Shown: positions 1 to 13,544 of the stretch, piece after piece
Position numbering within the stretch: position 1 is the stretch's first letter
How the letters are laid out: each line of letters starts with the position of its first letter
Origin: Diphasiastrum complanatum
Lineage: Eukaryota; Streptophyta; Lycopodiopsida; Lycopodiales; Lycopodiaceae
Assembly (NCBI GenBank): GCA_029204225.1
Contig: CM055105.1
Location: 18,515,226-18,579,225 of the forward strand
DNA: 64,000 nucleotides
Reading direction: 5' to 3'
Program-made: the position numbers and the translations under genes
Notes under the pieces: generated by a model
What the model was told of the DNA's origin: nothing
The model's database searches: none
What the model saw: only the letters and a program-made list of their open reading frames with translations

Positions 1-1548
1 AATACATGCTTTGTTTTGATGGAATGTGATTTGGGAAACTTGCTTCTAGAGTGTTTGACATAGACGCATGACTCACAAAAGAAAGATTTCCTATCTAATG
101 AAGAAGAGAAATACAAACCATCAACTAAGTTATTACAACGCATATAGGAAAGTGATCTTGTATTCACGTGTCCAAATCGACTATGCCACATAATAGCATT
201 ATCGTTTACATTTTCATGAGAGATGCTAGCTAATGCAACTGAATTAGAGAGTACATAAAGATTTCTGACTCTAGTGCATGTAGTCAGAGTAGTATCTTCC
301 TCGAATATTGTACACTCCTCAGATGAGAAAGTAACGATGTAGCCCTCATCAGTTATCTTAGAAACAGATAACAAGTTCTTTGATAGCTCAGGAACATGAA
401 GGACGTTGGGAACACAAATAGATAGATCATTGTTGAATGTGATCTTGACTATTCCTTTGCCTTCCATGCGTATGGTGCTTGAAATCTCCGAGGTAGATAA
501 ATTCATCTTTGTTGTAAGCTGCATACTCGGTAAACCATTCCTTACGAGAGGTCATGTGTTGGGTAGCGCCGCTGTCCAGGTACCAGCTATCACAGTCTTT
601 GTTGCTGTTGTTGTGAGCCATTAACAAATGTGTATCTTGTTCTTTGAATTCTGCCGTGTTGGAGGAGTCTGGCTACTGTTGTTGTTGTTGTTGCTTCTTT
701 GCCTTGCTGTAGATGCGGATGCGACACTCCTTGATGTCGTGATTGGCTCTCTTGCAATATCTACAAAAGAGCTTCTTGCGTGATCCACCGTGCTCACCTT
801 GAGTATGAGGCTTCTGCTGTTGCTGCTGCACTTTGATTTCTTGCCCTTGGAGTAGTCTTTCTTCTTGGTGTATAGAGCCATGGATTTGTCTTTGATAGAC
901 AGGCTGCTAGTCTTTCTTCACATTTCTTCTTGAAGTAGATGACCGATCACCTTCTGAAGAGTGAGGTCGGGTTGTGTGGAGATCATCACCACAAAGTGTT
1001 CATATGACTTTGGAAGAGAAGAAAACAAGGTCATGACGACATCAGCATCTTCAATGAAATATCCTATAGTTGATAACTGATCCAATAAAGACTTGAAGTT
1101 GTTGATGTGAGAAGTGATGGCAGTAGAATCAGACATGCTAAGAGTAAAGAACTTCCTTCTAAAATGTAATCTAGTGGTTACATCATGAGTCTCATAGAGA
1201 TTTGATAAAAATCTAATACATCCTTAGAGGTTTTGCAAGTGGTAACGTGGGACATTTGGGAGTCGGCCAGATTGAGTGTGATACATGCGAAGGCCTTCTG
1301 ATCTTTGATCCTCCATGCCTTTGCTTGATCACGATCTTCTGGTTTCAGGTTAAAACCTTCTACTACATCCAAAAGATCTCTATCTATCAACATCATCCGG
1401 AGTTTGAACTTCCAAATGTAGAAGTTAGAACCATTGAACTTGTCAATGACTCTAACCTCGATGGATAATGACGAAGAGTAACCTATATGAGACATACTAA
1501 CAGTAATGCAAATAGAACACACTTAATCTCTCGATTTATATGAGCTAT
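1..1548 (-). pseudogene. Copia element F: gag, zinc knuckle, protease and pre-integrase pieces (runs off left edge)
   Basis: Read on the minus strand from 1522 downward this is the 5' part of a Ty1/Copia polyprotein. An N-terminal gag piece contains the typical KFNGSNFYIWKFKLRMML stretch. The second gag piece (1136-918) ends in an LQKVIGHLLQEEM helix. A CCHC-like knuckle region follows near 760, then a protease with WYLDSGATQHMTS (DSG active site) near 590. From about 425 to 1 the frame stays open and shows LPxS-type VPELSKNLLSVSK and MWHSRFGHVNTRSL, the GAG-pre-integrase domain. The pieces are in different frames, so the copy is broken by frameshifts. It continues beyond base 1. The family assignment is secure; activity is very unlikely. 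Confidence 0.85.
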
Positions 1549-1560
1549 GCTCTGATACCA
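1549..1560 (-). other. Primer-binding site of Copia F
   Basis: The minus strand reads TGGTATCAGAGC, the sequence complementary to the 3' end of initiator methionine tRNA that most plant Copia elements use as primer site. It lies just upstream (minus strand) of the gag piece and 3 bases from a TG...type LTR edge at 1564, which is the expected order. Confidence 0.8.
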
Positions 1561-1563
1561 ATC

Positions 1564-2000
1564 TGATGGGACAAGGGAGATGGAAGAACGTGAACAGAGA
1601 AGAGAGTAGGATTATTGCGGAACAGCTCTCCCATTATAATCAGTTGCTAGATGCAAAAATAATCTGATAGAGAGCTTATGCTAAGTATAATCACAGCTTA
1701 AAGTGCTAGTTGCCCAACAGGATCTTAAAAATTAGTTCATACTCACAAAAATGAGAGTATAGTCCACCGAAGAGATTAGAAATGGTGTGTGTGGGGTATT
1801 ATTGATAAATGGATTCAATGTGAAGTCTAGTTCTGAGATAGATGGAAAGAGCAGTATGATATCGCGAGTTCCTCAGGCGTCAAAGACAACCATCGTTTCA
1901 TCAGAAATTGAGGAGTCATAGATGTCCGTGTTCTGATCAGAGTGAGTAAACAAGCGCGATCAAACATCGATAGAGTGCATTCAATCACAATAAACATTCA
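1564..2000 (-). repeat. 5' LTR of Copia F, outer boundary unresolved
   Basis: The LTR edge next to the primer site is TGATGGGACAAGG on the plus strand (CCCATCA on the minus strand). The outer end is not certain because the partner LTR lies outside the window. A CATCA at about 1902-1906 is one candidate end; no other diagnostic feature was seen. The end coordinate given is only approximate. Confidence 0.4.
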
Positions 2001-2139
2001 TCTATGTTATACACAGATAGAAAAGCGTATTGCTGCTATTTTACACTGAAGCACAACAATGGTGTACTTGGAAGTATATGGCTTTTGTGACAACTGTACA
2101 TAGTGTATACTGTCAACCCCTAGGGAATGTTGACGTGGG

Positions 2140-2520
2140 CGAGGACGTCTCAAATTCTCTCACTTCGCATTTTTACGTGAAGTGGTTTTTTCTCACTTCG
2201 CAAATTTCGGGAAGTGGCTGGGAACATTTCTCGTTCAAAATAGACGACCTTCGGCATTTTCTCTCTCTTCGGGATTTTGCCAAAAAGCTGAAGGTGCCCT
2301 TAAAAAGATGAAGGTGTCTTTAAAACAGTTTAACTCATGAAAGTAGATGACCTTTGGGAATTTTCTCTCTCTTTGCATTTTTCGAAAAAATGCGAAAAAG
2401 CCGAGGGTGTTAAAAACAGTTAAACTTTTACTACACAAGTTAAAATTTTGAACTGTCAAACTATGCTAGTTTCACATTTCGGGAAAATGCGAAAAAGGCG
2501 ACACTGTGGCGAACATAGTT
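2140..2520. repeat. Diverged repeats rich in CTTCGCATTTT / AAAATGCGAA
   Basis: Two diverged copies of a roughly 120-base segment are visible. One is around 2240-2310 (GACCTTCGGCATTTTCTCTC and onward) and the other around 2350-2420 (GACCTTTGGGAATTTTCTCTC and onward). Each is followed by a GAAGGTG or GAGGGTG and a run leading to AACAGTT. The second copy contains a near-perfect palindrome, GCATTTTTCGAAAAAATGC. No coding sequence was recognised. It may be LTR or leader sequence of an unidentified element. Confidence 0.4.
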
Positions 2521-3620
2521 CATTTCTACAAACTGTCGCGACATTTAGAATATTTTTGCAGACTGTCACGAAAGTAATGTAAATCTGCAGACCTTTTCTA
2601 AATGCTAGTTTGTGGAAGCCCTTGAAGATGGCCAAGTCTTCAATGACTTCAAGTTATTAAACTTAACATCTGAACTTGAAACTATGACATGATTGGTTAC
2701 CCTTTGTTCTTCAAATAAATTGGTTGTCTAAGTTTGTGATTCCAAGGAAACAACTGTGGGCTTAATTTCCAACATTAACCTCTCATTAGGTCTAAGAAGG
2801 AAAACTCCAATAGTTCTCATCTTCCTAATGACTTGTATTAGATTGTACATCTTGGCTCTCCCTAAATTTTTTTAGCAACTCACTTGATGGTCACAAAGAC
2901 ACAAGTGGCAATATCCCCTTGATCTTGATTCAAAAAAACACTTAGGAAGGATTTTACAAAACAATGCTCAAAAAAATTGGAATTGATTTAATCCTAGAAA
3001 CTCACAAAGGTTTCACTAGTTTTGATTATCTCAAGTTTGGCGTATAGACCTCTCAATGGACTTCTATCACAAATGTTTCACTAGTCTTGATTATCTCAAA
3101 TTTGGCTTATAGACCTCTCAATGGACTTCTATCGACGATTCTTACACTCCCTCACAAAGATGAAATGAAGGTTAGATGAGATTCTATCAAAGACCTATTA
3201 ATTTTCACCATTTTGGACAAAAACATGACTAAATCTTATTCCTTCCTCTTGATGGTTTTTCAAGACCTATAAATTACTTTTAGAGGGCTTGAACCCAGAC
3301 TATATTAGTTAGATTTGATGACACTAAGTCAAGTCCAATTAAAGGAATGAAAACTTTGATGTTTTTCCTAGGTTTAGTACCAAAAAACTCAACAAGATGC
3401 TATAAAATGGAATTGTTTGGATCTTGTGGATAATGAAGATTAAAAATAGGTTCAGAGGTGCCCACACATGTGGACAGTACGGATTTTGACCATCACCAAG
3501 TTTGGTTCAATAATCTTCACTTTTAAACTTGATTACAACTCACCCTTACAAGACTAGCTTTCAAGCAAAATCTTGCTAAAAATGGATTGTCTAATGATCA
3601 TTAACTATCCTCTTGTACTT
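2521..3620 (-). mobile_element. Probable untranslated leader of the Copia element whose LTR begins at 3634; no coding domain seen
   Basis: This AT-rich stretch lies directly downstream (minus strand) of the primer site at 3621-3633, where leader and gag would be expected. No gag, protease or RT motif was found in six frames. It contains a 65-base direct tandem duplication: TTTCACTAGTTTTGATTATC at 3011 and TTTCACTAGTCTTGATTATC at 3076, both continuing to GGACTTCTATC. Confidence 0.35.
3011..3133. repeat. 65-bp tandem duplication (two copies)
   Basis: Copy one starts at 3011 and copy two at 3076. Each starts TTTCACTAGT and ends near GGACTTCTATC, with only a few mismatches between them. No function is visible. 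Confidence 0.8.
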
Positions 3621-3633
3621 GGCTCTGATACCA
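3621..3633 (-). other. Primer-binding site abutting the LTR at 3634
   Basis: The minus strand reads TGGTATCAGAGCC, the initiator-Met-tRNA primer site of plant Copia elements. It abuts the TGTTG edge at 3634 with no spacer. Confidence 0.8.
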
Positions 3634-5290
<1,657 letters not shown>

Positions 5291-5879
5291 CTTATTTAGA
5301 GTGATATCATGCTAATTAGATAGTCGACAATAATTGATTCGAGCTTGAGTTGAGTCGGCTGGAGTTGAGATTGGCAAAGGCTCGAGTTCGATTGGCCAGA
5401 TGTTCGATAGCTTGCATTGTTGTAAGCTTCTAGCATGAACTCTTGATTGTTGCCTTTGTAGTTGATCCCAAGTTCTTAGGTCTTTTTTAGATATTACATT
5501 ATCCTCTTTGCTATCTATTGATGAAAAACTTGTTGGGGAATGATAGGTGAGAATCCGTGAATCAGATAGGTTCGGTCGAACAATCGGGTCGGAACGATTC
5601 TACTACTGCACGAAGGCAATGGTCGACTAATTCCTCGGGGCGTGCAGTACTACTACAGTAGGTGAACACAAAACAAAATTTGATTGCGGAAGTAGAAGAG
5701 CAAACAATCAGACAAATCGAGTAGAGAGTCAAACAGAAAGCGTAGAGCATGCAATACTAACAAAATCTGAATGAAAAACTAGATAGTAATCTATTCAGAT
5801 TAAATGTATAGAAATATAAGTCAGATGATGCAGGTGAGTACAAATAAATAGCGGACGAAACTACATGCTCACAAAGCTA
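5291..5879. other. No recognisable feature
   Basis: I see no protein domain or RNA gene here. A TGTTGGGGAATGATAGG at 5532 resembles an LTR start, but no partner or primer site was found. Confidence 0.5.
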
Positions 5880-7320
5880 ACTACGATCTGTAACAAATAT
5901 GAGGTTATACTGACAATCAGTCTGGCTAATGAAAAGTAGATCTTCTTCTAAATTCTGTTTAGACATTTGTTGAATACAATTGGAATTTAAATGGCCTAAT
6001 CTGAAATGCCAAAGCATATCAGATGGTTCAAAAGTAGTTGTATATAGAGCTTGACAACTAGAAGAATTTTAGTGGCTCATTTTGTAAAGGTTGCCACTTC
6101 TTCTCCCGAAAGCTAAAACTTTCCAAGACTTGTCAAAGATGGTGCAGCCATTTGTGTCAAATTCGACCTTCCGACCCAAATCTGTGATTATGCTAACTGA
6201 GAGCATATTTTTGGTCAGGTTTGAAATATGTAAAACATTGGACAACAACCTAACATCACCTTTTTGGAATTCAATCCTGATTGTTCCTTCACCTTCAATG
6301 GAGTGGGATGAGTTGTCTCCAAGTTGTACAACTCTAGCATGAGTGAAGGGCTTGTAGCTTTGGAACCAGTCACGATGGTGAGTCATGTGTTGTGTTGTCC
6401 GGAGTCCAAGTACCAGGAATTGATATCCTGCAGATTTTCGACCTTCGTCAAGAAGGCAACTTCATCTTCCTCTTCATGTTGGATCGAGTAACTGATTGAG
6501 GCAGCATTTGCTTGTTGTCGAGATTGCATCTTCTTTTCATTGTTGTACTTGAGTGTTCTATAGTCCTTGATGAGATGACCAATCCTCTTACAATATTTGT
6601 AGAACATGTTCTGCTTTTGCTGGAATGATGAAGGAAAATTTGAATTCAACCTTGAGCCAAAATTCGACCATGAGTTAAAATTCGACCTAGAGTCAAAATT
6701 TGACCCAGACTGCAAGTTGCTCTTTTTGTCAGGAGAATCTAGCTTTAGAGATCTCTTGGATCTGAACTTCTGATTTTTGATTGTGTATAGAGCCTAAGAA
6801 TCTGATCCTGAGCTTGAGAAGGATGCATTCCTTCTTATCTCCTCTTGTAACAACATTGAAATGACTCTTGATAGGGTAAGTTACTGTTGGGTCGAAATAG
6901 CCATGGAACATGTTTCATAGGCTTCAGGGAGACTCGATAAAAGACTCATTACTACATCTGAATCTTCAATGTTCGATCATGTTGTAGTCATTTGCTCTAT
7001 GAGGTTTTTGAATGTGTTGAGATAGCTGGAAATGGTGTCTGCATCAAACATTCTGAGTGTAAAGAATTTCTTCCTCAGATGTAATTTGGAAGTGACATCC
7101 CTGATGTCATAGAGTGTAGCTAGGATGTCCCAAGCATCCTTGGATGTCTGTGCAGATCAGATATGACTGATTTGGGAGTCTTTGATATTCAGAGTGATTA
7201 AGGCAAATACCTTGTCATCTCGTTGCCTCCATTTGAACTTCCAGAGATGGTACTTATTTCCATCGAGCTTGTCAATTAGAGAGGAACTAGAAGTAGAATT
7301 CATTCTGGTGTAGTAGTGAT
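5880..7320 (-). pseudogene. Copia element G: gag, degenerate zinc knuckle, protease, pre-integrase
   Basis: On the minus strand this is a decayed Copia 5' region. Gag remnants lie at 7300-6729. The zinc knuckle near 6600 reads FYKYCKRIGHLIKDY, with two of the CCHC cysteines replaced by tyrosine. The protease region reads SWYLDSGQHNT. A good protease-to-pre-integrase frame at 6386-6069 contains NVLHISNLTKNMLSVS. It continues past the stop as MLWHFRLGHLNSNCIQ at about 6010-5960. Frameshifts and stops separate the parts and the element is lost below about 5880. Integrase and RT are absent. Confidence 0.8.
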
Positions 7321-7441
7321 ATCATTGGTGGAAACAACAATAACGGAATACTGTTGGCTGCGCACTTGCTGGGATGAAGTCTTGGTAGAAACAAGACTGA
7401 ATCCGCAATGGAAATGCAGATTATTGAGCAATGTGATACCA

Positions 7442-7867
7442 TGTCGGAAATAATAGAAAATCGATGTTTGCAACGGAAGTGGTAAGGGTAGCAGGTGGTG
7501 CGTGGATCGAAAGTGCAGCAGTTACCAACAACGCATTCAAGATGGATTGAACAATACAATGCGCAATAGGATAGATTAGTAGTAGAGCGATGCACTCTGA
7601 TTGATAGAAACAAAAACTGAGTACAATGCTTAAAGCTAGGCATAAAATAGTAGGCGCTCAAAAACTGCTCAACCTGAAATTGTTGATGATAAAAAACTGA
7701 AGTTCCAACTAGCTGATTTTAAACTTACTTTATCACTGATCCTCGTTACAAAGTAATGTTTGAATGATTGTTACAAAAGATGTCTGTTAGGGCGTTGAAT
7801 CCATTGATGATTGGAAGTCATTGATCGGTGCATTGGAATCCTAAGTTAATCTACTTACCGTCCCACA
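7442..7867 (-). repeat. Candidate 5' LTR of Copia G
   Basis: The inner edge TGTCGGAAATAATAG starts right after GTGATACCA, a degenerate initiator-Met primer site (minus strand TGGTATCAC). A plausible outer end is CCGTCCCACA at 7867, giving near-matching TGTSGG ends. No partner LTR is in the window. Confidence 0.4.
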
Positions 7868-7929
7868 GAAAGTAGTCGTTATTTTAACAGTACGTGGGTT
7901 GGATTTTCTAGTTAACAATATCGAAAAAT

Positions 7930-8010
7930 ATACAAAGGATCGAATTTATACAAAGGGTCGGATAATTTACAAGGGTCAGATAATTTACAAAGGGTCGGAT
8001 TTATTAGACC
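7930..8010. repeat. Short tandem repeats of about 22 bp (TACAAAGGGTCGGAT type)
   Basis: About four imperfect copies of ATTTACAAAGGGTCGGATA occur back to back between 7930 and 8010. They are followed by inverted forms of the same GGGTCG/CGACCC words up to about 8110. No gene was seen in 7868-8370. Confidence 0.7.
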
Positions 8011-8369
8011 CCGATCCAATCCGATATTGGGTCAAAGACGCCCGGATAAATTAGACCCGATCCAGGGTCGAAGGTGCCCAGAAAAATTAGAACCAATCCG
8101 ACCCGACCCATGGTCGAAAAATCTCTCTTTGACAAGAATGACATTGGGTCGGAAATTATGCTTGGGGTAGAAAAATTCGATCCTTTGCTGGAAATTCGAG
8201 CCTTCATAATTTTTTGTGTTTTCCAAGAATAAGTACATATAGATTTTCAAGATGCTCGTTACTGGAATTGGGCTTGAGCATAGAATTCCAACAAAGGGGA
8301 ATACGATGCACAACTACTTGGGGTGAGACTCCTTTCATGTCTTTATGGACCAAGCAAAGACATGTCGAT

Positions 8370-9493
8370 ATTTGCGCAGAAGTTTCGAGCCTTCCAATGT
8401 ATGATTCTAGGATTAGCCATGAATTGGCTTAGTGAGCTAATTGCAAAATAGATGTCAGGTCTTTTAGAGACCATTGTATACATCAGAGAGTCAAGTATCA
8501 ATTGATACAGATACTCTCATTTGTTTCTTTTTCTACTTTGTTTGAGGACATTGGTCTTTCAACAGTCGTAGGCCTGTTGGCTGGATCCATTGGTGAGTGA
8601 GCTTCTTTGCAATCAATCAAATTATATATGATAAGAGTATTATGAAGATACCTTTGTTGAGTAAAATAGATCAACCGTCTCCCTCTGTCTCGATGGATTT
8701 GAATTCCAAGACAATAGTCAGCCTCATCCAGATCAATCATGTCGAATTCGGAGGACAACATCAGTTTAGTATCCTTCACTTGATCAAAACTGTTGTTGAA
8801 AATCAATGTATCATCGACATACAATTTGATGATAATGAAGGATTGTTGCACTGACTTGAAATAAAGAATCGGTAGTGCTTGGTTTGAAGCCATGTTTGAT
8901 AAGGAATGTGTTGATTTTCTGAAACCAAGCTCTTGCTAATTGTTTCAAGCCATAAAGTGCCTTGTGGAGTTTACAGACATGATTCTTCATATCTTCAAGA
9001 ACGTATCCTTCGGGCTGTATCATGTAAATATCTTCGTCCATAACTCCATTCAGATAAGCTGTCTGTACATCGAGTTGATGTACTTCGAGGTTGGCCGCAA
9101 CAACAAAAGATAAGAGGACTCGGATCGATGAATGTTTGACTAGTGGACTAAAGGTCTCGTTGTCGTCAATGTTTGGGATCTGAGAAAATCCTCTGGCTAC
9201 TAGTTGGGTCTTCCTTCGATCAATACTCCCGTCAGCTTTGTATTGACCTTGAAGACCCATTTGCAGTCAATAAGATTGTTGTCGGCATGTAGTTCGACCA
9301 ATGAACATGTCTGGTTCTTGATCATAAAGGAATACTCTTTGTCCACGGCTTCTCTCCAGAGATTGGAGTCTGCTTGGCTAAGTGCCTCTTCGATATAGTC
9401 GGTTCCTGCATTACTCAAGAATATACCTCGTGGGATGTGTGCGCACTGAGCTCGATCTTCTTGGAGGTCGCATTGGCTGATGATAAGAGACAC
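8370..9493 (-). pseudogene. Copia element H: reverse transcriptase fragment
   Basis: On the minus strand, overlapping frames (9493-9200, 9260-8811, 8893-8498) give most of a Copia reverse transcriptase. Visible motifs are WREAVDKEYSFM, NLIDCKWVFKV, RLVARGFSQ-like text, HQLDVQTAYLNG, KALYGLKQ and the catalytic KLYVDDTLIF. It then runs to SLMYTMVSKRPDIYFAIS (about 8440), the start of the RNase H region. Frames change at least twice, so the copy is dead. In minus-strand order it lies upstream of the LTR at 7867-7442, so it may be the 3' part of an element sharing that LTR. Confidence 0.85.
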
Positions 9494-12400
9494 AATATAG
9501 GAAAATGAGAGAGCTCATACATCACAAATCTCATACAAATTTCTATCTCAACGTAAGATTGCATTTACTAGGGGCAATCTTGAGTTGGTTTTTTAGCAAT
9601 AGATCACTCATTGTTAAACATGTATATTCTTCCTTGGTTGATAATAATTTGAATTTGGGCTTGATCAACAATTGTCTGGTTGAGGGTTGTCGATATTAAC
9701 TACGCAAGGAACTAGTGCTTTCAACCGCTTACTAGCATTAAAGTTGTCCTAGGTCTTTTATTAAGAATAAGGCACAACTACAATGAGCAATCTCAGCTTC
9801 ATACCGTTAGTGTAGAGCATCAGCTCCATGGTGCATGCCTTTATCATCGAGTCAACCAAGGATGTGGATCAACAACACCTTGAACAATCCATTGGTTCCT
9901 TTAATTGGTTGCATAATATGGATTCTCAACAGTTTAACATTAATGACATGCGATGTCAAGCATGAGTGGATAATGGATTCTTGAACAAGTCAAATATTGT
10001 GTGAAAGAGGCTTGATATGATGGGCTTTAGATTATTCCAAATTTGATCATTTATGGTGATTCTACTTGCGATATCTTTTATAAGATTGATCAATCTTATA
10101 TTTCCACTCTGTTGTTACTAGGTTTCAATATGTTAGTTCATTTTCTACATGACTTACATAACACCACCTTGAGTTGTCACAGGACCGATTCTAGCCAACA
10201 AGATCTCCTTGTGCAGCTATTGTCTAAGTTGGCTTAATTGCAAGTCAACAGTCATAGATCCAATACCAACATGATTGAATATTAGTGACTCTATTTATGA
10301 TTCACCCTCTTTACACTCCTGAAATTGATCGTGGGATTGAAGATCGATAAGTAGTAGAGCTATGTGCATCCATGGTTAAATCGATAGTCTGCACATATAT
10401 GTGAAAAGAGATTTTTGAAACTCGATTAAGGTCCTGGAATTTCAATTTGTTGGTGCTCGATTGTCAAAATTCTAACCTTGGGAGTATGTAACTTTTGGTA
10501 GTTACACGACTTTTGTGTGTTACATTGGCAGTTATTAGTAAGCCCAGAATATGTGTGAAACCTTGGTACCATTGTTTTTGTGTCAAGTTGTACGAATCGG
10601 TCTAAATTTTGCTAAACCGATCTTGACAAAATGATGGTAGTGGTTTGGTTCTCCAGGCTAGTACCCAGTTAGTGAAAATTTTGGGTTCCTGGTGCTGTGC
10701 TTTTTATTGGTTTAACTCTAAAGAAGAATTATTTCCAGTTAATTGAGTTACATGGTATTATACACTCATTAAGACAATATTTTGTTTTTTTAACTCTAAA
10801 TAGACGAGGAAGAGGTAGCTTTCAAATCTTCACATGTGCAAAGGCTTCTTATACAATTTTAAACAATAGAGTATATGCTTTACGACTAATTCCTGAATCA
10901 TCACATGCTCCCTGAATAACTCTTGCATCCAAGACATGTTGAATGCTCTGTATAATCACTGCAGCAACATCATTCTTAATCCTGTCATAACGAGAATTTT
11001 TTAACATTTCTTTTGTAGGTTTTGATGACAATATGGAACCCAAAGATTTTCCAATACTCGTAGAATCTTTATATGAGAAAAACTCCATAGCTCGTCATAT
11101 GGACATACTCAGATATATAATGAAAGGTTCTTTATTGTCTTTAAGAAGGAAATAATGCAAAGGTTTCAGAGATTTGAATGTAGATTAGATCAACAAGTTG
11201 AACAAAACACTTTGCATATGTCCCAAATACAAAAATCCATGCAATCCTCAATAATTAGATTCTTTAAACTTCAAAATGAGATTTTTTTAAAGCTTCAAAA
11301 TGAGACCACACAAGTCAAACAACCTAGTAAGAATTTGATGGTGAAATCCTCACTCATATTCAAAAACGCCACCTTTGATTTCCCAACCACCCTTGCAACA
11401 AGTACCTCTACAAACCACAAAACCTACTTCGAAAGTGGATATCCCAAGAGAGTCCCATCTACAGTTAACCAACTTTAGATACGTAGTTGCCAATCTCATC
11501 CACAATTACCAAGTCAAATTTCTCCACTAGAACATGAAAATTCGTACAATTTTAATTATTGCTTCCATTTGATTCATTGGCAAACATCTTTGAAAGATGA
11601 ATCCCTCATTGCCAAATAAGATCATGCAAGATTATAATGAGCAATCTTGCTATATTGATATAAAAAACCCTCTTACAAACCAAAATTTTATGTGAATTGT
11701 TTTGATAGGACAATATCCTTTGTGAGTGTGTGGGAGTTAGGGACTAGCTGGAGATGACCCTTCTATTATGGTTACGTATGAGAAATACCACCTCCTCCCC
11801 CTGCTAAAACTTCTTAAGCTAGTCTTGCACATACTCATGGCAGAGGCCAACATTACTCATATTTATTCACAACCCCTCAATTTTCTCTTTCAATGAGTGC
11901 AACCTTTCAACTCCTGAAGGCTGGCTACATAACACTTAGTGGAAATTCAATCTACATTATCGACTATTGGAGTCGTCTCTTCCTTTGCCTGATTCTTTCT
12001 CTTCCTGTGATTCTTGTTGGGCTCTGGCCCTAACTGAATTACCCTAGTTTGGTAGCTTCATTGACGGTTACACTAAGGGCCCCCAAGCTGGTATAAATAG
12101 AGTAACTTGCAAGCATTCCAAAGTCCAGTGATTTGATGCTCTATAGTCCTTACATAGGAGGTTGTATGGTATTTTCTTTAAGGAAATCTGGGACTACTCT
12201 TCTTGGCTACAATCAAAGTTCATAAAGTATTCTTGCTCATCATTGTTGCATGTCTGAAATCTTTCGATTGGAAATTGTATCTATCTTTTCTCTCAGACTA
12301 TTGACTCTCAGAGTCTCAGTTGGTTTTCCAGCAGATTACAGTCTGAAGGACTTCAATATATAGCCAATAAAACTTCATCTTTGAAGTTGTGAACAGAAAA

Positions 12401-12524
12401 AAGTATCATGCTCTGAGTTCCACGTGAGGCCCAAGAGGAATCAGCATAGAAGTTCCAGTTTGTATATGATAATTAGGTGTACCATCTATTGTATGTGTCT
12501 GAGTCTGTTGTATGAGCAACAGAA
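9494..12524. other. 3 kb without recognisable gene
   Basis: Only short frames occur. A plus-strand 107-codon frame at 11155-11478 is rich in Gln, Lys and Phe and may be a gag relic. A minus-strand 79-codon frame at 11088-10849 matches nothing I know. The stretch is beyond the 3' end of NADS and may include its downstream flank. Confidence 0.45.
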
Positions 12525-13137
12525 TATTATCATCCAACCTAGAGTCCACATCTTTCTATGCATTCTCAAAGACATGACGTCCATCTTCTCCATGGTCTGT
12601 TCTTGTATCGACTAGCTCCTATTGGTGTCTGCTGGAAAAGGGTGAACTGTTATTTGAATTATCTATCAAAGAATTCCTTTTTCTCTGAAATTTTTACAAA
12701 AGAATATGAAGTAACTAAGGGTTATTCTACAGAGTCTTCCGGCCATACAAGAATATAAAGGAAATCATGATTGGATAGCACCAAAACTGCACCACAGAAA
12801 ATGATACATTGGAAGTATTGGCACTCGAATGTTGGAAGTTTTGGATGGCCAAAATGCTTTCATAACTTTCTAATATAAGAATGCATTTTAGATGCGAAAA
12901 ATAGTCCTCTTTTTTGGCAACATTCCTGTCAATTGACAGGATTTGACTGGTTTGCTTCATTTCTCAGATATATTTGAGCACATGAGAATAAGGACACTAT
13001 AGTATTAACCTTGAGTACAGCATTCAAACATACAAAGTACCTTTCAATGTACTTCAGCAAAAGTATGGACATAGTTTCATGCATATCATTCGGAATCCTA
13101 GATCGGGCCTATGTGCGATATGTGCTGTACCCACGAA

Positions 13138-13389
13138 TCATGCTTTCCCTGACAATGTTACCCCGGCTGTAGACACATTTCCAGCTGCAGCAGCAGGAAC
13201 ACCTAATCCAGTTGCATGCTTTGTAGCAATTTCTGCATGTGTGGGCTCATCAGTGCTCATAATTATAGAAGGCGGTTTTTGCTGTTCCATTTTCTTAACC
13301 TCTTCATCTACTTTTCGAAATTGCCAAGGCCACCAAGTATTGTAAAGAAATTGGCGATGATCAAAGCGGTTGTCTTCTGGGGAATAATT
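13138..13389 (-). CDS. NADS: NAD+ synthetase terminal exon, distal duplicate
   Basis: The exon has an acceptor (CATCATTTGCAG before 13389) and encodes 83 residues plus TGA. It begins [17 protein letters not shown], which matches the conserved C-terminus of plant glutamine-dependent NAD+ synthetase. It differs from the proximal copy at 6 of 252 bases; three changes alter protein (P/L, A/G, S/A). On the minus strand it lies downstream of the proximal copy, so a transcript would reach it only by skipping 15331-15582 or reading past that copy's end. Both copies look functional in sequence. Whether this one is used is unknown. Confidence 0.75.
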   Translation of the reverse strand, partial: NYSPEDNRFDHRQFLYNTWWPWQFRKVDEEVKKMEQQKPPSIIMSTDEPTHAEIATKHATGLGVPAAAAGNVSTAGVTLSGKA

Positions 13390-13493
13390 CTGCAAATGAT
13401 GAAATAAATACAAATGTGCAACATCGCCACTTCAAACAAAGTCTGCGAGCAGAAAATGAACTGGTTTTTAATTTACTATGTATTAAAGCTCAG

Positions 13494-13507
13494 AGTGTGT
13501 GTGTGTG

Positions 13508-13544
<37 letters not shown>
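13494..13544. repeat. Microsatellite (GT)n(CT)6(CA)n, copy 1
   Basis: A short compound repeat in the NADS last intron, with GT to 13508, six CT units and twelve CA units. The equivalent site in copy 2 has about 37 CT units. Confidence 0.95.

Noticed and set aside
3011-3133. CRISPR-like or satellite array
   Set aside because: Only two copies, no spacers, and a plant context.
12727-12960. Minus-strand 77-codon frame repeated at 14920-15153 as a possible small gene
   Set aside because: Present twice only because the whole 2.2-kb unit is duplicated; it lies in the presumed 3' flank of the NADS terminal exon and matches no family.
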